Below are positions 1 through 9,305 of a DNA stretch of 64,000 nucleotides, in pieces. A program made the position numbers and the translations under genes. The stretch's first letter is position 1, and the number at the start of each line of letters is the position of its first letter. Origin of the DNA: Cheiracanthium punctorium (lineage: Eukaryota; Arthropoda; Arachnida; Araneae; Cheiracanthiidae). The stretch lies in the NCBI GenBank assembly GCA_038373885.1, contig JAWZYV010014449.1:1-64000 (forward strand). Direction: 5' to 3'. Below the pieces are notes generated by a model. It was not told the DNA's origin, did no database searches, and worked only from the letters and a program-made list of their open reading frames with translations.

Positions 1-619
1 TTTGGGAACAGCACAAAAAAAGCAAAGATCTATATTTCCAATTTAGAAAAAAAGGACAACAAAAAAAAAATCAGTGTAATAGTGATTCAATAAGATGAAT
101 ACTTGTGGACTTGTTGAAAAGTAGGTATCATTCATATTAGAGTAGCCAACGTGGCTGACATTCGAAAGTGATAAAAAAAAGGGAATGAAGTGTTGGCAAC
201 ATGCACTTCTGTTGCCTGCATTAATAGAAACAGCAGTTCAACAACAGCAAAATCATCTAAATGCCTGATGAAGGAACTATTACAAGATGCAGAATTAATA
301 GCTGAGCAGAGAAGTGCTGTTGGGAAAAGTAATTATGGAATTTGAAAACCTCTTCTTTTGTACTTCAGATGATACTGGTGGAACCAAGTAAGCACAACAT
401 AGAATAGATACAGGCCATCAAAATTGAACAACTCAGCATGCGGGAAAATCCCACGAGTGTCATTTTTTTTAGTGGGATTTAGTGTGGTATTGCAGGAATC
501 GCGCAATCCCGCACGAACCCTGGAACCCCTCTGCAACTTCATTCTCATCAAGGAATAAGCTTTACTTATGTTATTTTTTAAGGACTAAAGGAGTTAAATA
601 ATTTGACAAAACCTAGACT
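1..619. other. Intergenic, no gene recognised
   Basis: No coding region is supported here. A short inverted motif built on GCGGGA/TCCCGC lies at about 430-520, and a related inverted sequence sits at about 1430-1470. They may be the ends of an old element enclosing the gypsy relic, but the match is too weak to place termini. Confidence 0.4.
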
Positions 620-883
620 ATGGTCCTTGAATTTACAATCCAATGTGTGTGTGGCATGGTAGATAGGTTCAATTTCACTATTTCGAACAACCTCTCACTT
701 CTAGTGTCTAGAAATCAAAAGGACAGGGCCAAGAAACTCCCTCTCTTTCTGCTAGCTTATAGGAGTGCCGTCCAAAAGACCACTGGCTTTTTACTTTCCA
801 AGGTGCTATTTGGGAGAGATCTTCATCTTGATACTGATCCAGGGTGTCTACTGGAGTGCAGAAAAAAAAAAAAAAAATCATGA
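620..883 (+). pseudogene. Ty3/gypsy retrotransposon integrase relic
   Basis: The + strand translation contains GMVDRFN near its start, the counterpart of the usual GMVERFN motif of Ty3/gypsy integrases. Further on come LPLFLLAYRSAVQKTTG and LFGRDL, the conserved block after the catalytic core. These features identify the C-terminal part of the integrase domain of a pol polyprotein. No protease, reverse transcriptase, RNase H or LTR is visible around it, and the reading frame runs into a poly-A tract and stops. It is therefore a short 5'- and 3'-truncated fossil. The family assignment is firm; the lineage within Ty3/gypsy cannot be told from so little. Confidence 0.8.
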
Positions 884-1178
884 CCGCATTCATGACATAG
901 ATAGGTACCTATTGTTTCCGTTTTCTTTTCAAATAAGCCATATGTGCACTACATCATAAAATTCACGTAAAATGCCCTTTTTAGGTTGTATGGTTCAAAG
1001 ATGAAAATTAACATTCTCGAAAGTACGAAGATTGCTGCTTCAGCGCTGTTTAATTTAATTAAACTTTAGCATAGTTTCAATTCTGTATATTTAGAACTGT
1101 GCATATTTTCATCAAAGTGGTCCATTATCTCCCCCTCCCCTCCGTAAAAAATGTGTTTATGACTGCAATGCTGCACTG

Positions 1179-1201
1179 CCCCCCCCCCCCCCCCCCCCCC
1201 C
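1179..1201. repeat. Poly-C tract (23 C)
   Basis: An uninterrupted run of C. Similar long G or C runs recur at 5945, 10894, 11001, 16757, 25206, 43567, 55529 and 57141, mostly inside transposon-derived sequence. Confidence 0.9.
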
Positions 1202-2169
1202 GTAAGGTACTTTTTCAATTTTATAGCCTGTAGACTAAAAAAGGTTTTGCATCCATGCTGTATAGTATATCATTATGACCTTAATTTCCGTACTTCTGTA
1301 AGTTATTGTCTTCCTTATCAATTAAGATTGATTATTATTAAAGTTAAGTATGTTACTGCTTGAAATATCATGATTTTTTATACTTTTCTCGGTACGCAGT
1401 TTTTAAATGAGTTCTAAGTTAAATGAAATGTCAATCCTGCGGGATCACTAAATCTCAATCCCAAAATCCCACAAAGCAAAAACAGGGTGTCTACCAAATT
1501 TCTGAAAGTCAATTTCCTGACTTTTGGGAGGTCCTGGGAAAAATTTTTCTGACCAATGCATTTAACTTTGGGAAATTGCACCAGGGTTGGCATGGTTTAA
1601 ACCAACTGGTTTAAACCAAATGGTTTTTTTCTCAAAAAAAAAACCAATTGGTTTTTTTAAAAGAATAATTTAAAATTCTGAATACTACAGATAGAATATT
1701 TTCTGATATCTTTTAAAATTATCCTTATAAGTATCAGCAATAAGTTTTATATCAATCTAATAGATACCTTACTGTTTTATCATTATTAAAAATTATTAAT
1801 GAAACTTAAATTATAGGCTGCATTTTTAATTTGTTTCTAAAATAGAGGTTTTGTGATTTAACAACTTACTTTTAAACCTTAAAAATATCATTTTAAACAA
1901 CTTATCACCATTATTACTAATGAATCTAAGTGCAAGATTCCACATAAAATGTAGTAAACAATTAATATTGTATTATATTATATACTAAATATAAAAAATA
2001 GTATCCCTAAATAAAATATTAAATTTGAATGATTTCAGTGTCCACATAAGTATAGCAACAATTGTTTATTTTCTTTTTTAATTACTTTCAGAAGGAATAC
2101 TAATTGTTATTTGAATATTTTATAATTAATTTTATTTATAAGTATGTAACAGTAATTATAAAAGGATTT

Positions 2170-3435
2170 GGGAGTAATTCAGTTACCGGGTGTCGCCTAT
2201 TTTTGGCAACTTTTTTTTCTCGCCAACACCCGCTACTTGGCGCTTTGTTTTTGTCGCCAAATTTTTCACATGTGAAACACCATTTTAGAATACGATAAAA
2301 TAATACAACATGTTGAGCACTGTCAGGAAATACAAATTACTTTAACACATTAAAATTCCACAGATATTCCACTTAAAAAAAAACAATAAAACAAAATACA
2401 CCATCCATACTTAACACTAAAAATTGTCAGCAAATTCAGTAACAGGCAATTAAAAATGAGCAAACAGTAAACCACTTTTAACTAAAAAAATTTCAGAATA
2501 TTAAGCAATCTAGTTCTACAGCTATGTAAACTATGCAACCAGTGGACCGTTTTTAACTAAAAAAACCTCAGTGGATTCAGCAACCTAGTTGTACAGCTAT
2601 GTAAACTATGCAACCAGTGGACCGTTTTTAACTAAAAAAACCTCAGTGGATTCAGAAACCTAGTTGTACAGCTATGTAAACTCGGCAACCAGTGGTCCGT
2701 TTTTAACTAAAAAAACCTCAGTGGATTCACCAACCTAGTTGTACAGCTATGTAAACTGGGCAAACACTGGCCCGCTTTCAACTCAAAACAACATCGGCGC
2801 ATTAAATAACCTAGTTATACACCTCATATAAAGTCACTATATGAAAACATAACAACATCAAATATCCATTTACAATTCACATTGAAAACCTTAAGCAATT
2901 GCAAAAATTCTTTAAAAAAAAAACACTTACCTTTATTTTAAGAAACTCTTCAAAAATATCCATAACACATCAGCTAATAACATAACACCAAAACACTTCC
3001 TTTTATTTAACATTATAATCACGCCCTCCTTCAAATAAACACACACTTCCTTTTTAAACAACAACATAATATTCACTACACTTCAAATAACACAACACAT
3101 TTCCAAATACAACTTGTATTCTCCGTAAATAACTCAACAAACACGAAACAAGAACTGACACATCGAATTCAAATTCACCTGCTTTTCGGTTTACCGATTA
3201 CAGTTAAATTGCCTAAACCAATCACAAAATTCCTTTACCAAACATCCTGGTATCGTTTAATGAGCCCACCGAGCGTTTTTTCATCAAAATACAGCATCAT
3301 CCAACACCTCAACTCAATCTACACAGGTTACAACAGACATCTGACTAACGCTAAAGTAAACAAACTTTCGACCAAACTTCAAGTTTGGCGACTCATCACC
3401 GCTTGGCGACGACACCCGGTAACCGAAGAATCCCC
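2170..3435. mobile_element. Innermost nested DNA transposon with 8-bp TSD and internal 75-bp repeats
   Basis: The terminal inverted repeat begins GGG and matches at about 21 of 26 positions, sharing the block GTTACCGGGTGTCG (left 2182-2195, right complement 3410-3423). The 8-mer AAGGATTT occurs directly at 2162-2169 and 3436-3443, the expected target duplication. Subterminal TCGCCAA motifs recur in inverted orientation. There is no transposase; a 75-bp tandem array fills part of the interior. GGG termini with 8-bp duplications occur in more than one superfamily, so I leave it unclassified. Confidence 0.78.
2450..2820. repeat. 75-bp tandem repeat, about four clear units
   Basis: The phrase GCTATGTAAACT recurs at 2521, 2596, 2671 and 2746, exactly 75 bp apart, with AGTGG-CCGTTTTTAACTAA between. 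The middle units are nearly identical, and degenerate partial units flank them on both sides. The array lies inside the innermost nested transposon. Confidence 0.93.
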
Positions 3436-3990
3436 AAGGATTTTTTTTAAAAACCTGGTTCAAACCAAAAAAAACCCGGTTTTTTGGTTTTTTTAAAATA
3501 AACCGGGATTTTTCCAACCCTGAATTGCACAGGTCTTGTCTTTATACTTGCGTATTTTGTACAACTTCTTGAAATCAATTTAACTGAAGCATACATAATT
3601 AAGCTTTCATCCATTGAGAAACAGAAGTAATTGCACTTTCTGATAGAATTAACTAACTGTTCTTGGAAATACGGTCCTAAGCCATAAGTTACCAAGTAAG
3701 CTAATTTGTCTTTTACTCTCCCGTCACGATGGATGAGCCCCATTTTCCCCTCCTTATACAAACACATCGCTTGATGCTTTTGCGGTCCGAAAAATATGTT
3801 ACAGTTGCTTTCGGTTTCAAGTCTGACAATTAGAGAGAAAGGGTACCAAAAAAAAAAAAAAAAAAATGATTATTTTGGTGAATTTTCCGGACCTGTTATC
3901 CAATTTCCAGTTTTTTTTTTTTCAGACTTTCCGGACCCATTTTCCAATTTACTAGCTTTTTCCAGACTTTCCAGAGTGGTAGACACCCTG

Positions 3991-4395
3991 AAAAAACAGT
4001 GCTGGATTGCATTCCCTAGGTTGCACATTTCAATCACGAAGCAGCCGCCCGTTGGCAGACCAGCTGGTGACCAAAGGCGGGCAGCCCGCAGATTGCACAG
4101 GCCTGTCGCAAAGAGACACGCGAGCCGTAGGTTGCCCAGTTCGGTTAAGAAGTGGGCCCATCGGCAGACCAGTTGGTTGCTTAACACGGCTAGTGAAGTA
4201 ACATTCTAGTAGTTGCAGATGATTTCACTATACAGATAACAGTGAATTATTGTATTCGATGAGGCTTGAAAGTAAAGCATTCAATGCCACATTTTTTAGG
4301 TGTGTAAAAGAAAGGCTTCATATGACATCATGAAATTATTATTTTGTATTTTTTTTTTTTTTTTTTTAGAAAGTGATTCCATCAACCTTTCAAGT
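3991..4395. other. Intergenic stretch with a GC-richer patch
   Basis: About 4010-4195 is clearly GC-richer than its surroundings and contains a loosely repeated phrase (GGCAGACCAG.TGGT near 4053 and 4153). I see no conserved protein in any frame and no promoter evidence. Confidence 0.35.
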
Positions 4396-4457
4396 TATTA
4401 GGCAAGTTGGAGTGTATAGGCTGATTAATTTTATTTTTTACCAACTATGCGAAAAAT

Positions 4458-4527
4458 TCCAGAGCTGGGAATCGAACCCAGGACTACCGCATAACGTGCG
4501 GGTGCTCTACCACTGAGCTACTCTGGG
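4458..4527 (-). tRNA. tRNA-like sequence, nominal anticodon GTT, left arm
   Basis: Seventy nucleotides fold as a cloverleaf. The A box TAGCTCAGTGG and B box GGTTCGATTCC match the Pol III consensus exactly, and the T stem CTGGG/CCCAG is perfect. Defects are a C-A mismatch at pair 1:72, a C-U mismatch at 27:43, and C instead of the near-universal U at position 33. It is probably a tRNA-derived repeat module and not a working Asn tRNA. Confidence 0.6.
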
Positions 4528-4653
4528 ACGATTCCCAGATGAAATTTCTCGCATTAGAACCGTTGGCATTTATCATCTTCCTCTGCAAACCACAGATAGA
4601 ACAGATGAAACAATTAATTCGCGACAACTCCGACAACTTCATCTGGGAATCGT

Positions 4654-4723
4654 CCCAGAGTAGCTCAGTGGTAGAGCACCCGCACGTTATGCGGTAGTCC
4701 TGGGTTCGATTCCCAGCTCTGGA
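4654..4723 (+). tRNA. tRNA-like sequence, nominal anticodon GTT, loop copy
   Basis: Identical over the tRNA-like body to the 4458-4527 copy but on the + strand, inside the loop of the fold-back. It has the same intact A and B boxes and the same C33 defect. Confidence 0.6.
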
Positions 4724-4852
4724 ATTTTTCGCATAGTTGGTAAAAAACGGAGTTGTCGCGAATTAATTGTTTCATCTGTTCTATCTGTGGTTTGCAGAGG
4801 AAGATGATAAATGCCAACGGTTCTAATGCGAGAAATTTCATCTGGGAATCGT

Positions 4853-4922
4853 CCCAGAGTAGCTCAGTGGTAGAGCACCCGCACATTATGCGGTAGTCCT
4901 GGGTTCGATTCCCAGCTCTGGA
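4853..4922 (+). tRNA. tRNA-like sequence, nominal anticodon ATT, right arm
   Basis: The same module in the right arm. It differs from the left-arm copy by G to A at the first anticodon position (GTT becomes ATT). This change between otherwise matching arms argues against selection for decoding. Confidence 0.57.
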
Positions 4923-4984
4923 ATTTTTCGCATAGTTGGTAAAAAATAAAATTAATCAGCCTATACACTCCAACTTGCCTAATA

Positions 4985-5804
4985 TTATTTTGTAGTTTTT
5001 AGAAATAAGGATACAATTAATTTGAATTTAAAAAATATATTATGCAAAAATAGAGTTTTGCTGAAAGAGGGCTGAGGAAATATTGACAATAACATGGAGA
5101 ACAACATACTGTGTGTTCAGCAACTCATGTGTGTACCTACTGAATAAAGTACTTGATTGTAAGCCAAATTTCCTATTTAAGTTTTCTGAATAATTACTTT
5201 CTTTTTTTTTTTTTTTTGACAACACACAACTTAAAAGAACTATGATATATATATATATTTTTTTATAAAGAACATAATTCACTTTATATGTATCACTTAT
5301 ACGGGTATATTTTCAAGGCACTCTCCTATAGTAATGGTGGGGGCCTAAGGGAGTTTTTTGGGTCTCGTCTCACAATGGACCAACGGCAGCATTTTTTTTA
5401 GGTTGCGCCCTTCCCACAGCTTTCATATACATTTAACTTAGTTTGGTTACTATGACACTAACTAAATATTTACGTAAATTTTACTTGCCCTTTTGGATAG
5501 CATGCGCAAAAGATAAATTAAATTATTGAAATAAATTCATTTGAATACATTATATATAGACTCAGTGAATGTGTGATATATTTGACAGTGTATTTCATAA
5601 TTAAAAGCATTGCTTAAATACGTAAATCTTCTTTAGAAAATAAAACGAAAGTAACTGTAATGGAATTTAAAAACAAATCTTTAAAAATGCTAGCAGGGCG
5701 TCACTCAAATTTTGATATCATTATTTTTAAGACCCATATTTAAAATTCATATATCTATAAAGTAAAATGCTGCATCACAAATTTTTAACCGTTAAGGGTT
5801 TTTG
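4985..5804. other. Intergenic, nothing recognised
   Basis: AT-rich sequence with a poly-T tract near 5203-5217 and a TA-rich run near 5243-5260. No coding region, element terminus or RNA gene is supported. Confidence 0.4.
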
Positions 5805-6215
5805 CAGGGTTGCCAGATCACAATTTAGGAAAATAGCCAAATGGCTTCCAAAACTAGCCAAACCGGCGATTGCAGCGCCATCTTTTGGATTTTTAATTAA
5901 ACTTTTAAAAGCAGACGTTAAAGTATGGACACGTTTTCTTACATGGGGGGGGGGGGCGCCTTTCTCACAAAATCTTTTAAAGTATTTGTTTAAAAATTCA
6001 AAGAGAAACTTCTATTTTCTGCTCTTGAATTCCGTACATGTTCAGCCCCCAAAGAAAAACAAAATCAGTCATAAGGCAAATGAACAAATAAGTACCTAAT
6101 AATTTAATGAACAATCCCTCATATTGTACAATAAATAAGAATGGACTGAGGAATTCTGTTTATGTTAGTAACATAGACAGGATTTTATTTTGAAGATGGG
6201 CTCTGCAGCCCCTCC

Positions 6216-7261
6216 CAGTGGCATAGCTAAAGGGGGCTCTCACCCAGACGCTGATTATTCCAGGGGCAAGAGAGGCATATGTCCCAGGGCCCCGATTAAA
6301 AGGGGCCCCTAAATTATTATAATATATGATTTTAGTTTAAGGGTTTTTTTCCCAATGTAGTAAATGCCTATTTTTTTTTCAGTTATGAATTTACACACAA
6401 ATTACAAAAATCGTTTTTTTTTCCTTTGATTGCCCCTCTCCATAGAAAAAATATCAGCAGATTAACGATTTCTGCAAAAAGAAGTGGTAACTAGAATGCT
6501 TGCTAGATTTTAAGTGATTACGCGGTAAGTTGCAGGACCCACTGAAGTTTTTTATAAGTGAATGGGGCACCCATAAATAGAAATTTGCCGATTATGATCA
6601 TTAATATAAAGTCAGGCTTTCAGTTGTATTTTTTAAGTCTTCATTTTTAGTAAAGCTTATTTCATTATGCTGATGTTTCATATGTTTATAAGCATTCTCA
6701 TTTATCTAATATTAGTATACTTCATGTTGGATACATTTAATTATGACAAAGATTCATATGCGAACACAGAAAATATACGAGTACATAAAGTAGTTGTCAG
6801 ACACAGTAACAACATGTAGGGGACCCCCATTCAGACTTCTGTCCCAGGCCCCGGTTTTGTCATAATCGGGACCTGCTCCCTCCCGAAACTAGAGAGAACA
6901 GGGGTCGATGAAGACGAAAATTGGGTCCGTTTTACAACCCCTTCACAAAAATGTAATGGATTAAAACGGCCCTTCATTGGCATTTTACCCTACATTTTAA
7001 TGTGTTTCATCAATTATTTTAACAAAAAAAAGTGACTTTCATTAAAAATTGGTATGAAAATTCACAAAAATAAGTGTTGAAATTTACAAAATTAAGTATT
7101 GAAATTCACAAAAATGGGACCTTAGAAATCATTCCTGGATCGACCTCTGGAGACAGACACGGGGAAGGGCATTTTTTTCACTTATTTTATTGCAATTGAT
7201 ACATAAATGAGGAAATTTTCGACCCCCTCCCCCAAAAAGAAATCCTGGCTACGCCACTCTG
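6216..7261. mobile_element. CAGTGGC(G/A)TAGCC-family element nested in the 5805-7835 hAT
   Basis: The left end is CAGTGGCATAGCTA. The right end reads TGGCTACGCCACTCTG, whose complement starts CAGAGTGGCGTAGCCA. The flanking 8-mers GCCCCTCC and GCCCCTTG agree at six positions, a decayed duplication. A further right end of the same family (TCCTGGCTACGCTACTGG) lies at 7353-7370. No transposase is seen. Confidence 0.65.
6899..7149 (-). repeat. About 250-bp MITE-like repeat, copy A
   Basis: It begins CAGGGGTCGAT and its complement ends CAGAGGTCGAT. The interior carries AATGCCAATGAAGGG and TTTTTGTGAATTTTCATA (as complement). The same unit occurs at 25695-25921 and 36593-36846. Confidence 0.8.
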
Positions 7262-7835
7262 GCCCCTTGCTTTTTTTGGTGAACTAAATTAACCAATTGT
7301 TCTTGAATACTCTTACTTAGCTGAAAATTTATTACTCATCCCCCTTCGAAATAAAATCCTGGCTACGCTACTGGCTAAGTAATGCAGTGCCGCTCAAACG
7401 ATTGTGTATATAAACGCCTAGCGGTAGGCTACTCTCCCTTCTTTAAAAGCAAAGAATTCGAACGCATATGGTTTCCAGTCTACTTGCTTTCATAGCTTCC
7501 TAGCATCTCGCTTCAATACTATCACCATCCTTTCAAAAGCTCTGGCCCCACGTCCCTCTCTCAGTCTCAGTGCTAGAGTTGGTTGAGGTAACTGAATTTT
7601 CCTTAATGCTAAGGCTAAAAAAGTTAGACAATTTCTTCACAAAACTTACCGAGTCAAATATGCTTTAAAAAAAAAAAAGACCAAATTAGTTAATATTGGC
7701 CAGTTTCTAGAAACCTCAATAAAAATAGCCAAGAATTAGCCAAAATCAGGTTGGCTATTTTCTTTATAAATTTTCTAGCCAAGCGTGATCAAAAATTGCC
7801 AAATTGGCTAATATTAGCCAAATCTGGCAGCCCTG

Positions 7836-9095
7836 GGTTTTTGCATGGGGATTGTTTTACAAGCCGCAAGCTGCGCAAACTTTGTTTCGACGAACTATGA
7901 AAACGAAATTTACGTCATCCTGTCCTTGCGATTGTATGCTAGAGATTCTTGGAGTAAAAATACAAAAATGCTTAGCGAAAACTTGCGAATTCAGAATATA
8001 CTAGGAGTCTCGCAAAAATTTCCACCACTTCTGCATTTAAGTCAAATCCTACATGGAGACGCTATTCAAAATAAATAAATAAAGACATTTTTTTAAGTAA
8101 TAATGAATAATGAGCGCACAATCATTTTGCAGGGGGAGTGCTAAACCCTGCAAAATTGAAACCACCACAATGGCAGTTTCTGCCAGATCAGCACGAGGAA
8201 AGTTTCAAAATAAAATCGTATTGGTCATTGTAATATAACGTAAATCCGACTTCAAAACTTTTCATATTAATATTTACAATGTAACTTACGTATGAATTCT
8301 AAATAAAACTTCACATTTTTTTCTTCAGAACGGAAAGCAGCACAAAATCTATCAAAGTTGCCTATTAACACATCTAAACACCGCAATTCCTAAAGAGTCG
8401 TTTCCCAAAGGGGACATTTTCTAATTTTATTTTCAAAAGAGGAAAAATTCCTCAAAAACAACACATCACTATATGAAGCACGTACTACTTGATCTGAAAC
8501 TGAATCTGAAGCAAAACTAGCAGAAAAGAGTAGTATATAAAGTTTCTAAACGTATGAACTATCTCTAATGTTTCAAATAAAGATATCAAACCTGTACCAT
8601 GGAGTTGCGAACGATGAAAGGATTCCGAAGGCGTCGACCAAATATTCCGCATTTTAGATTTAAACGAAAAGCCAACTTCTCTAAATCTCTTCAAACCAAG
8701 CAAACAAGAACACACTATTAAAAGAAATCTGGAAATAAATTTGCTCTTTAGGCCATTTTACAAAGTTACTTTCACCTTCTAAACAACTCCACAATTATAA
8801 CAACAACAACAAACGTTACTTGATTGATGGTTCACAATCAGTTTCTAGATTCTAATTTCTATTTAATTTTTTTAAAAAAAGAAGAAACTTTTTATGTTAC
8901 TTTAGCCTCTTATTCAGTCCCAAGAGGCAGTTTTTTTGCTAATATAACATGCTGTTTGCTATTAACATTATTTTTCAATTGCACTGTTTTAGATACTTTA
9001 TTAAGAACTTGGAAACATCTCTAATTACAGCAATGGCTTAGATTTTTCAAATTAATAATGCCTTTTTTACTTTATCACTGAAGTATTTCTTATAG
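7836..9095. other. Intergenic or 5' flank of the SLAIN gene
   Basis: No protein with recognisable features is encoded. An additional upstream SLAIN exon with the N-terminal coiled coil known in vertebrate SLAIN proteins could lie here or farther left, but I could not identify one. An AG acceptor directly precedes the ATG at 9097, so a spliced upstream 5' exon is plausible. Confidence 0.35.
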
Positions 9096-9096
9096 A

Positions 9097-9305
9097 ATGC
9101 TATTTATGCTTTCAAGAAGTATGGATCTAGAGACAGAGTGCCGACAAAAACAAACAATTGAAAACAAAACTGAAACTGTTGATATAGCTAGCGATCGTGA
9201 ATCATCAATTGAGTCATTTCATACTAATAAATCCGAACTGTCGATTACAACTGAAACCGAACTTATTGATGTCGATGATATTGAGTTATCTGATGAGGAA
9301 TCATG
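9097..9305 (+). CDS. SLAIN: SLAIN coding exon 1
   Basis: Acidic region ending ELSDEESW, the part just before the conserved WLY-SPKK motif. The donor GTAATA splits the Trp codon. ATG codons at 9097, 9106 and 9121 are all possible starts. An acceptor AG at 9094-9095 leaves open a preceding exon. Confidence 0.85.

Larger units (their letters stand above)
1582..3522. mobile_element. hAT-type non-autonomous element with perfect 8-bp TSD
   Basis: The left end CAGGGTTGGCATGG at 1582 and the right end CCAACCCTG at 3522 are inverted. They are flanked by the identical 8-mer AATTGCAC at 1574-1581 and 3523-3530. Subterminal sequence is full of GGTTTAAACC-like palindromes on both sides. The 8-bp duplication with a CAGGG terminus is the signature of the hAT superfamily. 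No transposase remains; most of the interior is a later insertion at 2170-3435. It sits inside the 1483-3990 element, so it arrived second. Confidence 0.88.
1483..3990. mobile_element. hAT-like element, outermost of a three-level nest
   Basis: The terminal inverted repeat CAGGGTGTCTACCA opens at 1483 and its reverse complement closes at 3990. Related blocks rich in CTGAAAGTC and CTTTCCAGACTTT lie just inside both ends. The flanking 8-mers (AGCAAAAA left, AAAAAACA right) are only loosely alike, so the target duplication has decayed or is ambiguous. No transposase is seen. The middle is occupied by the 1582-3522 element, so the original was a small non-autonomous element. Solo ends of the same family occur at 12366-12429 and 54829-54913. 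The CAG start fits hAT, but that is inference. Confidence 0.72.
4396..4984. repeat. Fold-back element with three tRNA-like modules
   Basis: Arms of about 237 bp (4396-4632 and 4748-4984) are near-perfect inverted copies. The loop of about 115 bp (4633-4747) carries a third module. Each arm contains one tRNA-like sequence, so the order is module(-), spacer, module(+), inverted spacer, module(+). Every module has the same flanks, ATCTGGGAATCGT upstream and ATTTTTCGCATAGTTGG downstream. I could not identify a target duplication. The high arm identity means a recent event or homogenisation; an assembly artefact cannot be excluded. Confidence 0.9.
5805..7835. mobile_element. hAT-type element with perfect 8-bp TSD
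   Basis: The left end CAGGGTTGCCAGAT starts at 5805 and the right end ATCTGGCAGCCCTG closes at 7835. The 8-mer GGTTTTTG is present at both 5797-5804 and 7836-7843, a perfect duplication. Subterminal repeats of TAGCCAAA/TTTGGCTA lie inside both ends, typical of hAT subterminal motifs. No transposase is found. The interior holds the 6216-7261 element, which itself holds a repeat at 6899-7149. Confidence 0.9.

Noticed and set aside
2450..2820. CRISPR-like array
   Set aside because: Repeats are directly adjacent 75-bp units without unique spacers, in a eukaryotic transposon. It is a plain tandem repeat.
4010..4195. CpG-island-like promoter
   Set aside because: The patch is GC-richer, but no adjacent transcript start or gene was found, and it borders a transposon.
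3870..4209. Overlapping open frames of 105-137 residues near 3800-4210
   Set aside because: They run through poly-A/T and element ends and show no conserved features; the apparent length comes from the GC-richer patch.
4458..4922. Three functional asparagine tRNA genes
   Set aside because: The cloverleaf and Pol III boxes are good, but U33 is replaced by C, pairs 1:72 and 27:43 mismatch, and one copy has a different nominal anticodon. Their place in a fold-back points to repeat modules.
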